A stretch of 64,000 nt of DNA from Unio delphinus. Its lineage: Eukaryota; Mollusca; Bivalvia; Unionida; Unionidae. Below the pieces are notes generated by a model. That model saw only the letters and a program-made list of their open reading frames with translations. It did not search any database and was not told where the DNA came from. Below, piece after piece: positions 43,901 to 54,178 of the stretch (the first letter of the stretch is position 1; each line of letters starts with the position of its first letter). A program made the position numbers and the translations under genes. The stretch covers positions 11,297,501 to 11,361,500 of the forward strand of contig JAQISU010001239.1 of assembly GCA_029339505.1 (NCBI GenBank), given 5' to 3'.

Positions 43901-45374
43901 CATAGACGATGATGAAGCTGATTCGAATATAGAGAGTTCCCTTGAATGTCCCTTGGGAGTTGCGGGGGAGGGGATAGATAAAGTCGATGTGAGTGCGGAG
44001 TTGACGAAAGACCAGCGTCAACAGATTAATGCGCTCTTGGCTAAACATTCTTATGTATTCACTGACAGACCAGGTTGTACAACTTTGTTGGACCTCAAAA
44101 TTAAGCTGAATACGTCTGACCCTATTCGAATCAAGGGCTATCCGGTGCCATACAACGCACGTGAAGCTGTGGACAAAGAGGTGAGTAAAATGTTGGATCT
44201 GGGGGTGATTGAACCCTCCAACTCACCATATTCGTCTCCAGTAGTGTTAGTAAGGAAAAAGGACGGGACGAACCGATTCTGTATCGATTTTCGGCAGTTG
44301 AATAAAATCACTGTGTTCGATGCAGAACCAATGCCAGATATGGAGGGTCTATTTGCAAAGTTGTCGGGAAACCGATGGATTTCCAAATTGGATCTGTCCA
44401 AGGGATATTGGCAGGTTCCCATTGTCCCAGAGTCCCGAACTTTGACGGCATTTGCGACCCAGAAAGGATTGTATCAATTCAAAGTGATGCCTTTCGGGTT
44501 AGTTGGAGCCAGCGCCACTTGTTGTCGTTTGATGCGAAAGTTGCTGAAAGGTTTAACAAACGTTGATAGCTTTGTAGACGACATATTCGTGTACACGAAT
44601 ACTTGGAGTGAGCACGTGTCCGTACTGAGCGAGCTCTTCAATAGACTCCGCAGAGCGAACCTCACAGTGAGACCCACTAAATGCAGTATTGGTTATACAG
44701 ATTTAGATTGTTTGGGTCATAGGGTCAGCGGTATGGGTCAGTTAAAACCTCATCCCAAGCAAATTGAAGCAATTAGAGACGCACCGAAGCCAACCAACAA
44801 AACGCAGGTAAGATCATTTCTAGGTCTAGTAGGTTTTTACAGAAAGTTTATACCGAACTTTGCAGCCATTGCTAGCCCGCTGTCTGATTTGACCAAAAAG
44901 GGGCAACCAAACAAAGTTGAATGGGGACCGCCACAAGATAAAGCATTTTGTACTCTGAAAGAGAAACTGGTTAGTGCACCTATATTGAAATTGCCGGATG
45001 TCAGCAAACCCTTTATTCTAAGAACAGACGCTTCTGAAACTGGGTTGGGGGCAGTTTTACTGCAAGAGCAGGACGACAGTAAGTTACCCGTAGCTTACTC
45101 GAGTAGGAAATTGCTACCCAGGGAGAAAAATTATTCCGTTATAGAAAAGGAATGTTTGGCCGTAGTATGGGGAATTGGGAAGTATCACGCATATCTATTT
45201 GGGAGAGATTTCGTTCTTGAGACTGATCACCAACCCCTACTGTATTTAAACAAGGCCAAGGTCGCTAACGCTCGGTTGATGCGTTGGGCGCTAACACTGC
45301 AACCTTATCGTTTCCATGTAGAAGCAATAAGGGGAGTTGAAAATATAGGCGCAGACTACTTGAGTAGGGCATGA
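40980..45374 (+). CDS. Gag-PR-INT-RT-RNaseH polyprotein, copy 2
   Basis: An intact 1464-codon frame with the same layout as copy 1 at an offset of 6352 bp. Four residues differ: I113V (coiled coil), V948A, V975I and G995A (all between the integrase GPY/F module and RT). At least one silent change is also seen (GCC/GCG in the integrase core near 43120). None touches a catalytic or zinc-binding residue. The handful of differences shows these are two real copies, not one sequence entered twice by the assembler, unless two alleles were merged in tandem. Confidence 0.95.
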   Translation: MSSLKDLVALGKEFGYEGESLRKFIQEEQAREREERARSRELERESDDRKWAIEKEKIELEKQAQREKIELEQQAEREKIELEKQAEREKIELEKQAEKDRIGWEMEAEQKRVELDEKSKQWDHERKVELATSGREHDSAFSKLRGPKLPPFDDEKDNIDSYLHRFERYAENQKWSQNDWALHLSALLKGKALDVYSRLPRDDVFKYDVLKEALLKRYELTEQGFRKKFRYSKPDKGETFGQFTVRIANYFERWIECGKAVKTFEGLTDFLLRDQLFNTVGRELDQFLKEKVFTNVKDMAKQADLFAEAHGGTQNVVLKDFKSGNQSVRPMPREPVKSAEVKRSVGNPVFQRVRCFLCNALGHVQKDCPKRKALIHKVAVAIQSKGISDNNVHVEPCIHSLGTCLFPEARVPTARGFVNGREVVVLRDTGCTGVVIKRSLVQDNQMLGWESPCMLLDQMMGRIPVARITVKTPFLTGTVDALCMDNPIYDLTIGNVEGSRLPTMADFKIPLAQAVETRAQTRREKSAFHKLIVPESISGISRDDFKQEQERDESIRTIVEKITSGAIKHCKRGGSSRFVRKNGLIHREFSAREGKKYWQVVVPQRYRSQVLRVAHESSMAGHLGKAKTTSRVVAEFYWPGVNGDVTRFCRSCDICQKTVCKGRVTRVPLGQMPLIDTPFKRVAVDIVGPIHPVTERKNRYILTLVDYATRYPEAVALPTIETERVAEALVDIFSRVGVPEEILTDCGAQFTSDLMGEISRLLSIKQLNTTPYHPMCNGLVEKFNGTLKSMLRKMCAERPQDWDRYLNAVLFAYREVPQESLGFSPFELLYGRTVRGPMRILRELWTDDVANEEIKTTYQYVLDLRNKLESTCQMARDELIKSGRRYAKYYNRRARNRKFLVGDQVLLLLPTSSNKLLVQWKGPYEVKEVKGDMDYKIDMDGNVKTFHANMLKLYIKRQSDHVAKGVLNVVCTAVIDDDEADSNIESSLECPLGVAGEGIDKVDVSAELTKDQRQQINALLAKHSYVFTDRPGCTTLLDLKIKLNTSDPIRIKGYPVPYNAREAVDKEVSKMLDLGVIEPSNSPYSSPVVLVRKKDGTNRFCIDFRQLNKITVFDAEPMPDMEGLFAKLSGNRWISKLDLSKGYWQVPIVPESRTLTAFATQKGLYQFKVMPFGLVGASATCCRLMRKLLKGLTNVDSFVDDIFVYTNTWSEHVSVLSELFNRLRRANLTVRPTKCSIGYTDLDCLGHRVSGMGQLKPHPKQIEAIRDAPKPTNKTQVRSFLGLVGFYRKFIPNFAAIASPLSDLTKKGQPNKVEWGPPQDKAFCTLKEKLVSAPILKLPDVSKPFILRTDASETGLGAVLLQEQDDSKLPVAYSSRKLLPREKNYSVIEKECLAVVWGIGKYHAYLFGRDFVLETDHQPLLYLNKAKVANARLMRWALTLQPYRFHVEAIRGVENIGADYLSRA

Positions 45375-45510
45375 TGGGAAATTTGTATGAATTTGCCCAG
45401 TAATAAAATCCAGTTTGTAGTATAACCAGTGTAAATGTTGTAAGATATCATCAGTAGTTATTTTTCTTCTATTCTGTGTTAGTTTTAAAAATGTGTACAT
45501 TTTTATTCTT

Positions 45511-45520
45511 AGGGGGGAGG
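45511..45520 (+). other. polypurine tract, copy 2
   Basis: AGGGGGGAGG, three bases before LTR3, identical to copy 1. Confidence 0.88.
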
Positions 45521-45523
45521 TAT

Positions 45524-47118
45524 TGTCACAGAATTAGGCGAAAATTTGAACTGATTTTTGTTGTACTTGAATTGCAAACGAAACTCACCATTTTCTTGAT
45601 TACGTCGTACACGCATTACCTGGGGTGATTAAGTGGCGTGTAACGATTTGCATGTGCCAATTTGTAATTTACATGAAATCCGAAATACTCGTTTTACGTG
45701 GTGCACGGCAAGCTCGATGTGATTTATGTTCACCTATTGAGAGTATATAAGGCGAAGGATTTCTCATTATTATTTACGGGAACTAAAATATCTAATCGAA
45801 GGATAGATAACCTCGTCTTGCAAATCTCCAGCCAAAGGGGTGAGTGTTAAATTTACATTTCGTTGTATTGTGAATTTTATTCAGATTATCATTTCGTATA
45901 ATGATGCCTTTATTGCAATTAAACGTGGAATATTTGGAATTACTAGTCACTTTTAGACTTTAAATACAATATCGTAATCTACGGCTTAGATTATTTTTGA
46001 GACAACTATTATTAGTCTGGTTTTGTTTATTATAGCTGATTCCGTCGTTGATTCCGTCGTTGATACCGTAGAAGTACATCACTGATAGCGCATCTAATAA
46101 CATCGTTGATACCGTCTCTGATACCGTAGCTGCTAACGTAGTTGTTACAATGTATCTGATACCGTAGCTGCTAATAACATCGTTGATACCGTAGCTGTTA
46201 ACACATCTGATACCATCTTTTGATAAACGTCTTTGATATCGTCTGATTTGTTGTGGGACATCTATTGTTTGTTCTGGAACATCTCTGTATAAATATCTGA
46301 ATGTGCTTGTGCCGTTAATTTGTGCAAACGGAATTGAAGTATCTGTCTGTGTGTCGAACTGTCTGTTTGTCAACATCTGTGTAACATGTAAATATCCGGA
46401 AAGCTAGAAGTCCGAGTGTCGGAGCTGTCTTAGAGTTGTAAAACGTCCGGGTCGACATCTAGGGTAGTGAGGAACCGTTGGTTCTGGTAGATGTTGTATG
46501 CTGTCTGAACGTATAACTGTGGTGGATCCGTGTAGGGAAATGTCCGATAATAGTATTGTTCAACCCTCGGTTCTCGGGGAAACTGGGAGACGATTCAACT
46601 GTTGCTGAATCGTGCGGTTATACAGGGGAGACACATAGGTGTATTGAAATTGTATTATAATTTAATACATTGTTGTATTTGCATGCTTATGTCAGATCGC
46701 AATAATATTTCAAGTGATCACATAGATATCAATAAAAGCTAGCAACTTGATTGAATACAAGTATATGATCGTGCTAGTTATCGCAATCCATCGTGCGATA
46801 GATAGTTTGTCGTTTGTGTTTATTTTTTTTCGTAAATCATACTTGCATTTATTTAACTTTCGTAAAGGATTCTTGGATCTGTGTATAATCCAAGAGATCC
46901 CTTTACATTTGTGATTCCTTTTGTATTGTTATTTAATTTGTTCATGTATTGTGAATGATTGTGAGTTTAATTGTGGGTTGAGTGCATGAATTATTGTGTT
47001 GTTACATCTGTATTTTTTTTTCATTTATAATTTATTACATAAATTTATATTTTCTTTCACAAATTGTGTTTGTATTGTTCATTTAATCCACCCTCCTCTC
47101 GGTAACAATTCTGTTACA
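45524..47118 (+). repeat. LTR 3 (3' LTR)
   Basis: 1595 bp. It shares the extra TTCCGTCGTTGA unit and the CTGTTTGTC base with LTR2, but has GTGTAACGATTT like LTR1. It has two private changes (AGTATTGTTCAA and ATAATCCAAGAG). Confidence 0.95.
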
Positions 47119-47123
47119 GTCAA
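47119..47123. repeat. target-site duplication, right copy
   Basis: GTCAA directly after the terminal CA of LTR3; an exact match to 32827-32831. Confidence 0.92.
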
Positions 47124-47812
47124 ATAATGTATTTGACCACTGTAGTGAAGCCATTTTTAGATGGTTTCAAATTATGACATTATTGAGCAGCTGAATTTAC
47201 CACTGACATCAATTACTACTTGACAGTTAGTGATGCACTTTGGACTGGTTTTTGGTCTTTAGCATACATTGCTGTATGTTGCCTTTTTTAGAAAACTGTT
47301 AACCCTCCCAGGAATCTTGGTTAAAAAGATTAAATAAATGTCTGTGCTGTTTATCCATAGCTCTGTGGAATCATTTATTTTGGCAAAATTATGGTTGCTG
47401 GTCACTTAGTACAGCTGGTTGCACACATCACATTTATATATTAAAATCAATTCATGCATGGCTTAGTACAGCTGGTTGCACACATCACATTGATATATTA
47501 AAATCAATCCATGCATGGCTTAGTACAGCTGGTTGCAAACATCACATTTATATATTAAAATCAATCCATTCATGGTTGTAAATGAAAGGCGGTCACTCAT
47601 AGCTGCAGTTACTCAAGACAGCTTTTACTATATACTCCTGATTTCTGATTGGCTGGGTAAAATTTTAATCATTTAACGTTAGCACTTTACAATTTCTATA
47701 AAAGTATTGACTTTGATATGTACACAGTTTAATTATTGCATTTTACAATTTCTATTAAAGTATGGACTTTGATATGGACACAGATTAATTATTGCACTTT
47801 ACATTGTCATAG
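47124..47812. other. intron 10, part right of the retrotransposon
   Basis: Two short tandem repeats are present: about 58 bp x3 at 47402-47575 (CTTAGTACAGCTGGTTGCA, ATATATTAAAATCAAT) and about 56 bp x2.5 at 47682-47807 (GCACTTTACAATTTCTAT, ACTTTGATATG). The second runs into the splice acceptor of exon 11. Confidence 0.75.
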
Positions 47813-47947
47813 GTATAATATTCATATAAACCAGAAGTGTGAAGGCAACATTGCCATGTGTACAGATCTAGTAACTGAATTCACCTTGGATCACAGTCGT
47901 CTTCCAGTTGCCTCCCTTACTTCACAATCTTTGCATACAAGTAGCAG
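47813..47947 (+). CDS. exon 11
   Basis: The acceptor is ACATTGTCATAG and the donor GTAAAT, phase 2 in and out. It reads (R)-Y-N-I-H-I-N-Q-K-C-E-G-N-I-A-M-C, then V-T-E-F-T-L-D-H-S-R-L-P-V-A-S-L-T. E-F-T followed by L-T-x-E at the next exon matches the lead strand of a thioredoxin-like fold 3. Other AGs nearby give stops or the wrong phase, so this acceptor is the best fit, though its tract is weak. Confidence 0.75.
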
Positions 47948-47970
47948 GTAAATCATGATGGATATTGAAA

Positions 47971-47973
<3 letters not shown>

Positions 47974-48033
<60 letters not shown>
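47974..48033. repeat. (CT)n microsatellite
   Basis: About 29 uninterrupted CT dinucleotides in intron 11 close to the exon 11 donor. Confidence 0.97.
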
Positions 48034-48036
<3 letters not shown>

Positions 48037-48456
48037 ATGATCCATATTGGCCAAATTTACAGTATCATAATATCAGAATTATCCATATTAGATTGTGAAT
48101 TATACTTTTGAAACTGACCTGTATCTGTTACAATGAGATCTTTTTTTAAGCTGATATTTAACATGAACAACAAGGAATACTTGTCCTTTATTGCACCCCT
48201 ACAAATAAACAGATCAATAATGGGTTTTTCTTTGCTCAAAGAAGCCTGCTCCACAAACTAAATAGTCCCCCATATAAACTTAACTAGTAATATCAAAATG
48301 AATATTTGATACAACATATGAAATTACTCCGATCATTTGAATTAAATATTGTCAGTTTGAAATTTTATGATTTCTTAAAACAAATATTTCAAATGCTTTG
48401 ATTCAACTTATGGGGATGAAAATTCCTTATGCAGAATGACTCGCTCTCAAAAGTTT

Positions 48457-49632
48457 GACCTGCAGACCCAGCTATTATGCCCCGATATCTGACAGACCCA
48501 GCTATTATGCCCCGATATCTGACAGACCCAGCTATTATGCCCCAATATCTGACAGACCCAGCTATTATGCCCCAATATCTGACAGACCCAGCTATTATGC
48601 CCCGATATCTGACAGACCCAGGTATTATGCCCTGATATCTGACAGACCCAGCTATTATGCCCCGATATATCTGACAGACCCAGCTATTATGCCCTGATAT
48701 ATCTGTCAGACCCAGCTATTATGCCTCGATATATCTTACAGACCCAGCTATTATGTCCTGATATATCTGACAGACCCAGCTATTATCTTCTGATATATCT
48801 GACAGACCCAGCTATTATGCCCTGATATATCTGACAGACCCAGGTATTATGCCCTGATATATATGACAGACCCAGCTAGTATGTCCTGATATACCTGACA
48901 AACCCAGGTATTATGCCCTGATATACCTGACAGACCCAGGTATTATGCCCCGATATATCTGACAGACCCAGCTATTATGCCCCAATATCTGACAGACCCA
49001 GGTATTATGTCCTGATATCTGACAGACCCAGGTATTATGCCCCGATATCTGAGAGACCCAGCTATTATGCCCCAATATCTGACAGACCCAGGTATTATGC
49101 CCCGATATATCTGACAGACCCAGCTATTATGCCCCAATATCTGACAGACCCAGCTATTATGCCCTGATATATCTGACAGACCCAGCTATTATGCCCCGAT
49201 ATATCTGACAGACCCAGCTATTATGCCCCGATATATCTTACAGATCCAGCTATTATGTCCTGATATATCTGACAGACCCAGCTATTATCTTCTTATATAT
49301 CTGACAGACCCAGGTATTATGCCCTGATATATCTGACAGACCCAGCTAGTATGTCCTGATATACCTGATAAACCCAGGTATTATGCCCTGATATACCTGA
49401 CAGACCCAGGTATTATGCCCTGATATATCTGACAGACCCAGGTATTATGCCCTGATATATCTGACAGACCCAGCTATTATGTCCTTATATATCTGACAGA
49501 CCCAGCTATTATGCCCTGATATATCTGACAGACCCAGTTATTATGCCCTGATATATCTGTCAGACCCAGCTAGTATGCCCTGATATATCTGACAGACCCA
49601 GCTATTATGCCCTGATATATCTGACAGGCACG
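48457..49632. repeat. 30/32-bp minisatellite, ~37 copies
   Basis: The unit CAGACCCAGCTATTATGCCC is followed by (C/T)GATATCTGA (30 bp) in the first copies and (C/T)GATATATCTGA (32 bp) in most later ones. The left 200 bp is therefore in frame and the rest is not. A block near 48720-48960 (TTACAGA, ATCTTCTGATA, GCTAGTATGTCC) is repeated near 49230-49400, showing a large segmental duplication inside the array. Confidence 0.95.
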
Positions 49633-50182
49633 GTATGATGTGTCAGACACTCATTTACAAAACATTAATTAATGACATCCAAGGGGTAAATAAAAAATTA
49701 TTTTATGATCTTTTATTCTTATTTCACATTTCAATCATCCTTGAAATCAACATTAAAATTATACAATGCAAATTAAATGAATCTTGCAGCATCAGTTATA
49801 AATTTTAACTGTATCCAGACCCAGGTATATTTAAAACTGAACTCTGTAAGAATTTTATTTAAAAAGTCAGAAACCCAGAAATTAACTAATAAATCTCAGC
49901 TCTGAACTTCATTATCTTGTGAAAAACAAGACTTGAAAATAAACATAGTCACACATAACAGACAGTACTGTTTAGAAGTACAGTGTTTGTAGAGTAGAAC
50001 TTTGAAAGTTGAAGCACAATAGGCCCACAATGTTTGTTTAATTTTGGTTGTTTATAGTTTTTTAAGGTCTCAGACATGAGACTGTATTACACTGAGTCAA
50101 TAAAGTGATGCAAAGTATTCAAGTACTGGCCTTTTAAGTTACCGTGGCCTTACAGTATTTCATCTCTTGTATATTTTAACAG

Positions 50183-50264
50183 CCTCCTAACAGAGGAAAA
50201 GCTTCCTGTACTGCTGGCTTTAGTGAAAGAGGAGAATATGACAGAAGGATCAGAGTTTAGTCAG
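50183..50264 (+). CDS. exon 12, thioredoxin-like fold 3
   Basis: An 82-base exon between ATTTTAACAG and GTAGAT. Phase 2 from exon 11 is completed by C. It reads S-L-L-T-E-E-K-L-P-V-L-L-A-L-V-K-E-E-N-M-T. L-P-V-L-L-A-L-V is a strand like those opening inactive (b-type) PDI domains, with no cysteine. Ends in phase 0. Confidence 0.82.
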
Positions 50265-53200
50265 GTAGATTTCTTGAACTAGAATAGAATTTTGTATATC
50301 AGAAAATGAATGAATTTATAAATTTATATAACACTATAAGTTTGTGGACACAAGTTAAGCTGTTGAAACTACTAGTTGATCTGTTAGTAATACCCTCAAT
50401 TCATACTGAATATTCTCTAATGGCCATGTCATTAGTATTATCATAGGAACAACTTTCTATCAGAGAATGTTACCTTAACTTACTGCTATTTGTAGGGCAT
50501 ATTATCATAGGAACTACTTTCTATCAGAGAATGTTACCTTAACTTACTTCTATCTGTAGGCCATATTATCAGAATCTATTATTGGCACAAGAGGTTTATA
50601 TTTGGAACATAATGGGGATATACAGGCTGGGTATACAAAAATGTGAAAAAAAATAATTTGACATGTATACACCCAGTGTACAGGCAGAAGGGTAGAAGGA
50701 CATTGACAGATAAAGTGATGTGTACTAAAAAGACTAAATTTTAGAGGGTAAGCAAAAAGACCATATGAAATAAATCCATTGTAATTCCTATGCCAAGACG
50801 TCAAGTACATGTTAATTTTCATTCCAGTTACACAATGTTTATATGCATTTCATGTACAGTACTCAAATTCTTTGAAATAATTTAAAAAAAAACCAACTAA
50901 ATTTGATTGAAAGTCTAAATCATCTTAAGCTGGGAAGACTTGTCAATTTTGTATTAAGGATTGTTGAAAGAACTAAAGTTTGTTATTTTCATTTTTCAGT
51001 AAAATATAATCAGTGTATAACTTTTTTTATGTTTCATGTTATCTTTGTGAAACTTAAAATAAAAATCATTGATAAATTGTCAAATATTTCATGAATTACA
51101 AGTCACATTCCAGATACTATTAACATTTTAATGAATATTTAGGTGTCAGAAATGGACATCAGCTTGATAATAACATCATAATGTCATGTACATCTTTTTT
51201 TCGTATGGGGGTTACCAAATATATTTCTCAAAATCTTTGAAAACTACAGTTGTTTTACCCATGAAATAATATTTATTCTAAACCTCAGATCTCTTTCAAA
51301 ATATTCATTTAAAAAAAGCACAGAATCCATAAAATAGACCCAAAGGAACCTTTTCTCTTGGCATGTCTCACATTTCATTTTATGTAAATTAATGGTGTCC
51401 ATGCTTGATTTTAAATTCACTAAAGTTTTTGGACTGCTAATAGTTTTTACAAGGTGTGTTTAAAATTCAGTTATTAATTAGAAGAACAAAATCCAAGTTT
51501 TCTTTTCAAAGAAATATTAAAAGATATAAAATAATATGTGATAAAAAGTTATGATTGGTAACTTAGAGCAGTTTTTAAATTTATTCATTAATCGTTAAAT
51601 TTCTGATCAATGAAATTAGCACTTTTTAAGCTTATACGCTTAATGGAAAAAAAGAATTCTTCAAATTCATGTCTCAATATATTGTTGGCACATGACATAC
51701 CATACAAGGTGACAAGACCATATGGTTACATTAAAGACAAAATATAAGGTGGGTACATCAATACGAACATTTTTTTAGTTGGTTCAGATGGATTTAATTA
51801 AAGCATAAAACTAGAAAAAAGCCATGATTTGCATCCTTAATATAACTTTGATGTTAAAAACCTTTGTTAACTTTTTCTCCATAAATTTTTGTTGTCTTTT
51901 TTTTTAAATGTTCGGGTTTTGTTAAAAAAAAAAGTATATCGGCAGTTCAAAATAGCATTGGTCTGATAACCAGAACCACACATACTTTTTTATTTGGCCC
52001 AAGTTAAACATCTTAGCATTAATAATTACTTCCTTTAACACTCTGTCAGCCATCGATTGAGTTATCTTGCTTAGAGTGCAAAGGACAGTTTTCATGCATA
52101 GATTTGATGGTGCACCAATCTGCCCAATATAAAATTTTTGAAACATAGACTATACAAGTGAAGTCATTAGGGTCCATATTTTTGGATAGCTATAATAAAT
52201 AATCAAAAGATAAGAATATCCTTCATTTACTCTGACAAATCAAATAGAAGCTCATAGCAAAAGATGACTATGCACTGCAGCCCCAAATTTATATTTGCAT
52301 TTGTCATATTTGAAGGTCCTTTTGACACACACTGATACTCAAGGCATGCTCTTTCATTATGTGATAATATTGAAAAACATTGTATTCCAAATATAGTTCC
52401 CATCCATGTTATTTATTATAGAAATTCTACTTGCCTTGAACCCAGCATGTTTATTGCTTTGGCTGGCTAACTCTGTTTCCCAGCCAACTATTGGTATTTC
52501 ACTGTTTTGACACTGTGATGTAACAATGGAGGATGTATATGTCTTATAATTTCTAGAACAAGACCAGCACAAGACACCTAATACAGTGGAACCTGTCTTG
52601 AAAGAACACCCCTTCTGCCAAAACATAATGGTCTCTCATGACAGGTGGTCTTTCATAACAGGTCATAACACTATATAATCAATAAATCTGAACATGGATA
52701 ACCTGGTCTCTCAAGGCAGGTGGTCTCTCATAACAGTGGTCTCTCAAGACAGGTTTTACTGTAAATATATATATCCATATCCTCAATTATCAGATAATAG
52801 CTGAAAAAGTCACTTGACAGCCATAAGTTAAGAAATTTGATATGAGTCGGTTCCAACTATTCCTGCTGTCTTAGCAAATATAACATTGTGAATACTCTGT
52901 GTTGAAAGAAAAATGTTGGATAGATAAATAACTATTATATACAGGATAAATCATTCATCTATGTTCCTATCTTATAATGCCAGTATATAAAAAATTCCAT
53001 TCCTTTAAATAATGCCATAGATTCAAGTCAACCCAAAATATGGCAGACACCTTTTCACAGGGGAGGTAAACCTGACTGGAGCTGAAAACAATTTATACAA
53101 TATGGTCTCTATTATCCAGCTTCTGTTTTTCAGACTAGTTCATTTACATAATGCTGTACTGAAAATGATTCTTTGCAGGTCAATAATAATGAATTTTCTT

Positions 53201-54057
53201 CGGGTCACATTTATCCTTTATTTTCAAGGGAGAGAGTTGGTATCCAATATTTATATTGGAGCGCAATTACATTGTGGGTCTTACAGTTAGCGATCGGCAA
53301 ATAATTAAATAAAGACAATAACCATCAAGATATTATATATGTCTGTTTGGTCTTCTTTGCTCGATATTAACATACATTTAGTTTACAGTTTAAATCAGTT
53401 GTTTGTGGGAAATGATAGGTTATGCAAGGGGCATTACTCTGATATCACAGTAGTACTGAAAAACTATTTTTATGTTGGTGTATACTTTATCCAAATGTTA
53501 GGATCTTGATGTATATGCTGTAACTTGTAAGTCTGTTTGAAAATTGGATGCTACTTCAATAGCTCTTATTCTGTCACCTATACTCTCCAACAATAGAAAC
53601 TTGTCAGAGAGAATTGCAAAGGTCACCAGTAAACAAACAACTTTAACATCTTTCATATTTTGACTCTTATTTGCTACCATATATTAATTTTCTTGCTTCT
53701 TGAAATCTTGCATCAAACTATTGGACATTATCAGACATTAACAAACTGCTAAACTGATTTGTTACAGTGATATCAATTTTAAGAAGATAAAGATTTTATT
53801 TGAGAACATAGGTACAGAAATGTTTTGCAAAAGTGAAATAGGTTCATTTTTTAAATAGTGTACTTGCCAGCAGATACTTCATTTTCCCAAAGTAAAACTG
53901 CTGATGCAGAACTAGTAATGTATGGTCATCCAATGTATATAAGCACCAGATATGTGGTGTTATGCAGAAAACCTTGAATACCCTCATATAAAAAAGCAAA
54001 AATAATGTAATAAACTACTATACTTTTAGATTTTATGAGTGACTTTTTATGCACCAG
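50265..54057. other. intron 12
   Basis: A MITE lies at 52582-52763. A ~74-bp direct duplication near 50440-50570 (AGGAACAACTTTCTATCAGA, TGTTACCTTAACTTACT) is seen twice. The remaining 3.4 kb is AT-rich with no recognised gene. Confidence 0.6.
52582..52763. mobile_element. MITE, 182 bp, mariner-like ends
   Basis: The left end, TACAGTGGAACCTGTCTTGA, and the right end (reverse complement TACAGTAAAACCTGTCTTGA) differ at 2 of 20 bases. Taking the outer TA as target duplication leaves CAGT-starting TIRs, the Tc1/mariner pattern. No coding capacity. Confidence 0.7.
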
Positions 54058-54178
54058 GTTCTGACAAATGTGGCTTTCCAGTTGTACCGGGAAATGGTTG
54101 TCATGACCCTGAATGTTGATCAGTATGCAAGCTGGGCAGCTACCTTCATACCGAAAAACTACAAAAGGGAGATGATCA
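54058..54178 (+). CDS. exon 13, thioredoxin-like fold 3
   Basis: A 121-base exon between TTTTTATGCACCAG and GTAAGG. It reads V-L-T-N-V-A-F-Q-L-Y-R-E-M-V-V-M-T-L-N-V-D-Q-Y-A-S-W: a helix then the strand 'M-V-V-M-T-L-N-V-D' that thioredoxins use for the partner-distance strand. It ends in phase 1, with the next exon giving Lys. Confidence 0.85.

Larger units (their letters stand above)
32832..47118 (+). mobile_element. Gmr1-like Ty3/gypsy retrotransposon, tandem duplex sharing a middle LTR
   Basis: The block is LTR1 (32832-34414), internal 1, LTR2 (39172-40766), internal 2, LTR3 (45524-47118). Repeat spacing is 6340 and 6352 bp; the difference is one 12-bp unit in the LTR. GTCAA flanks the whole block once on each side, and there is no such duplication around LTR2. 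So this is a single insertion site with a duplicated element, not two insertions side by side. Orientation is the same as the host gene. Domain order inside is Gag-PR-INT-RT-RNase H, the Gmr1-type order. Both internal ORFs are open and nearly identical, so age is low. Confidence 0.95.
47948..50182. other. intron 11
   Basis: Contains a CT microsatellite (47974-48033) 26 bp past the donor and a long minisatellite (48457-49632). The rest is unassigned. Confidence 0.7.

Noticed and set aside
47736..47812. Upstream extension of exon 11 within the same open frame
   Set aside because: This stretch is part of a 56-bp tandem repeat, and only the acceptor at 47812 joins exon 10 in phase.
48457..49632. 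CRISPR-like array
   Set aside because: Units are contiguous with no unique spacers; the setting is an animal intron.
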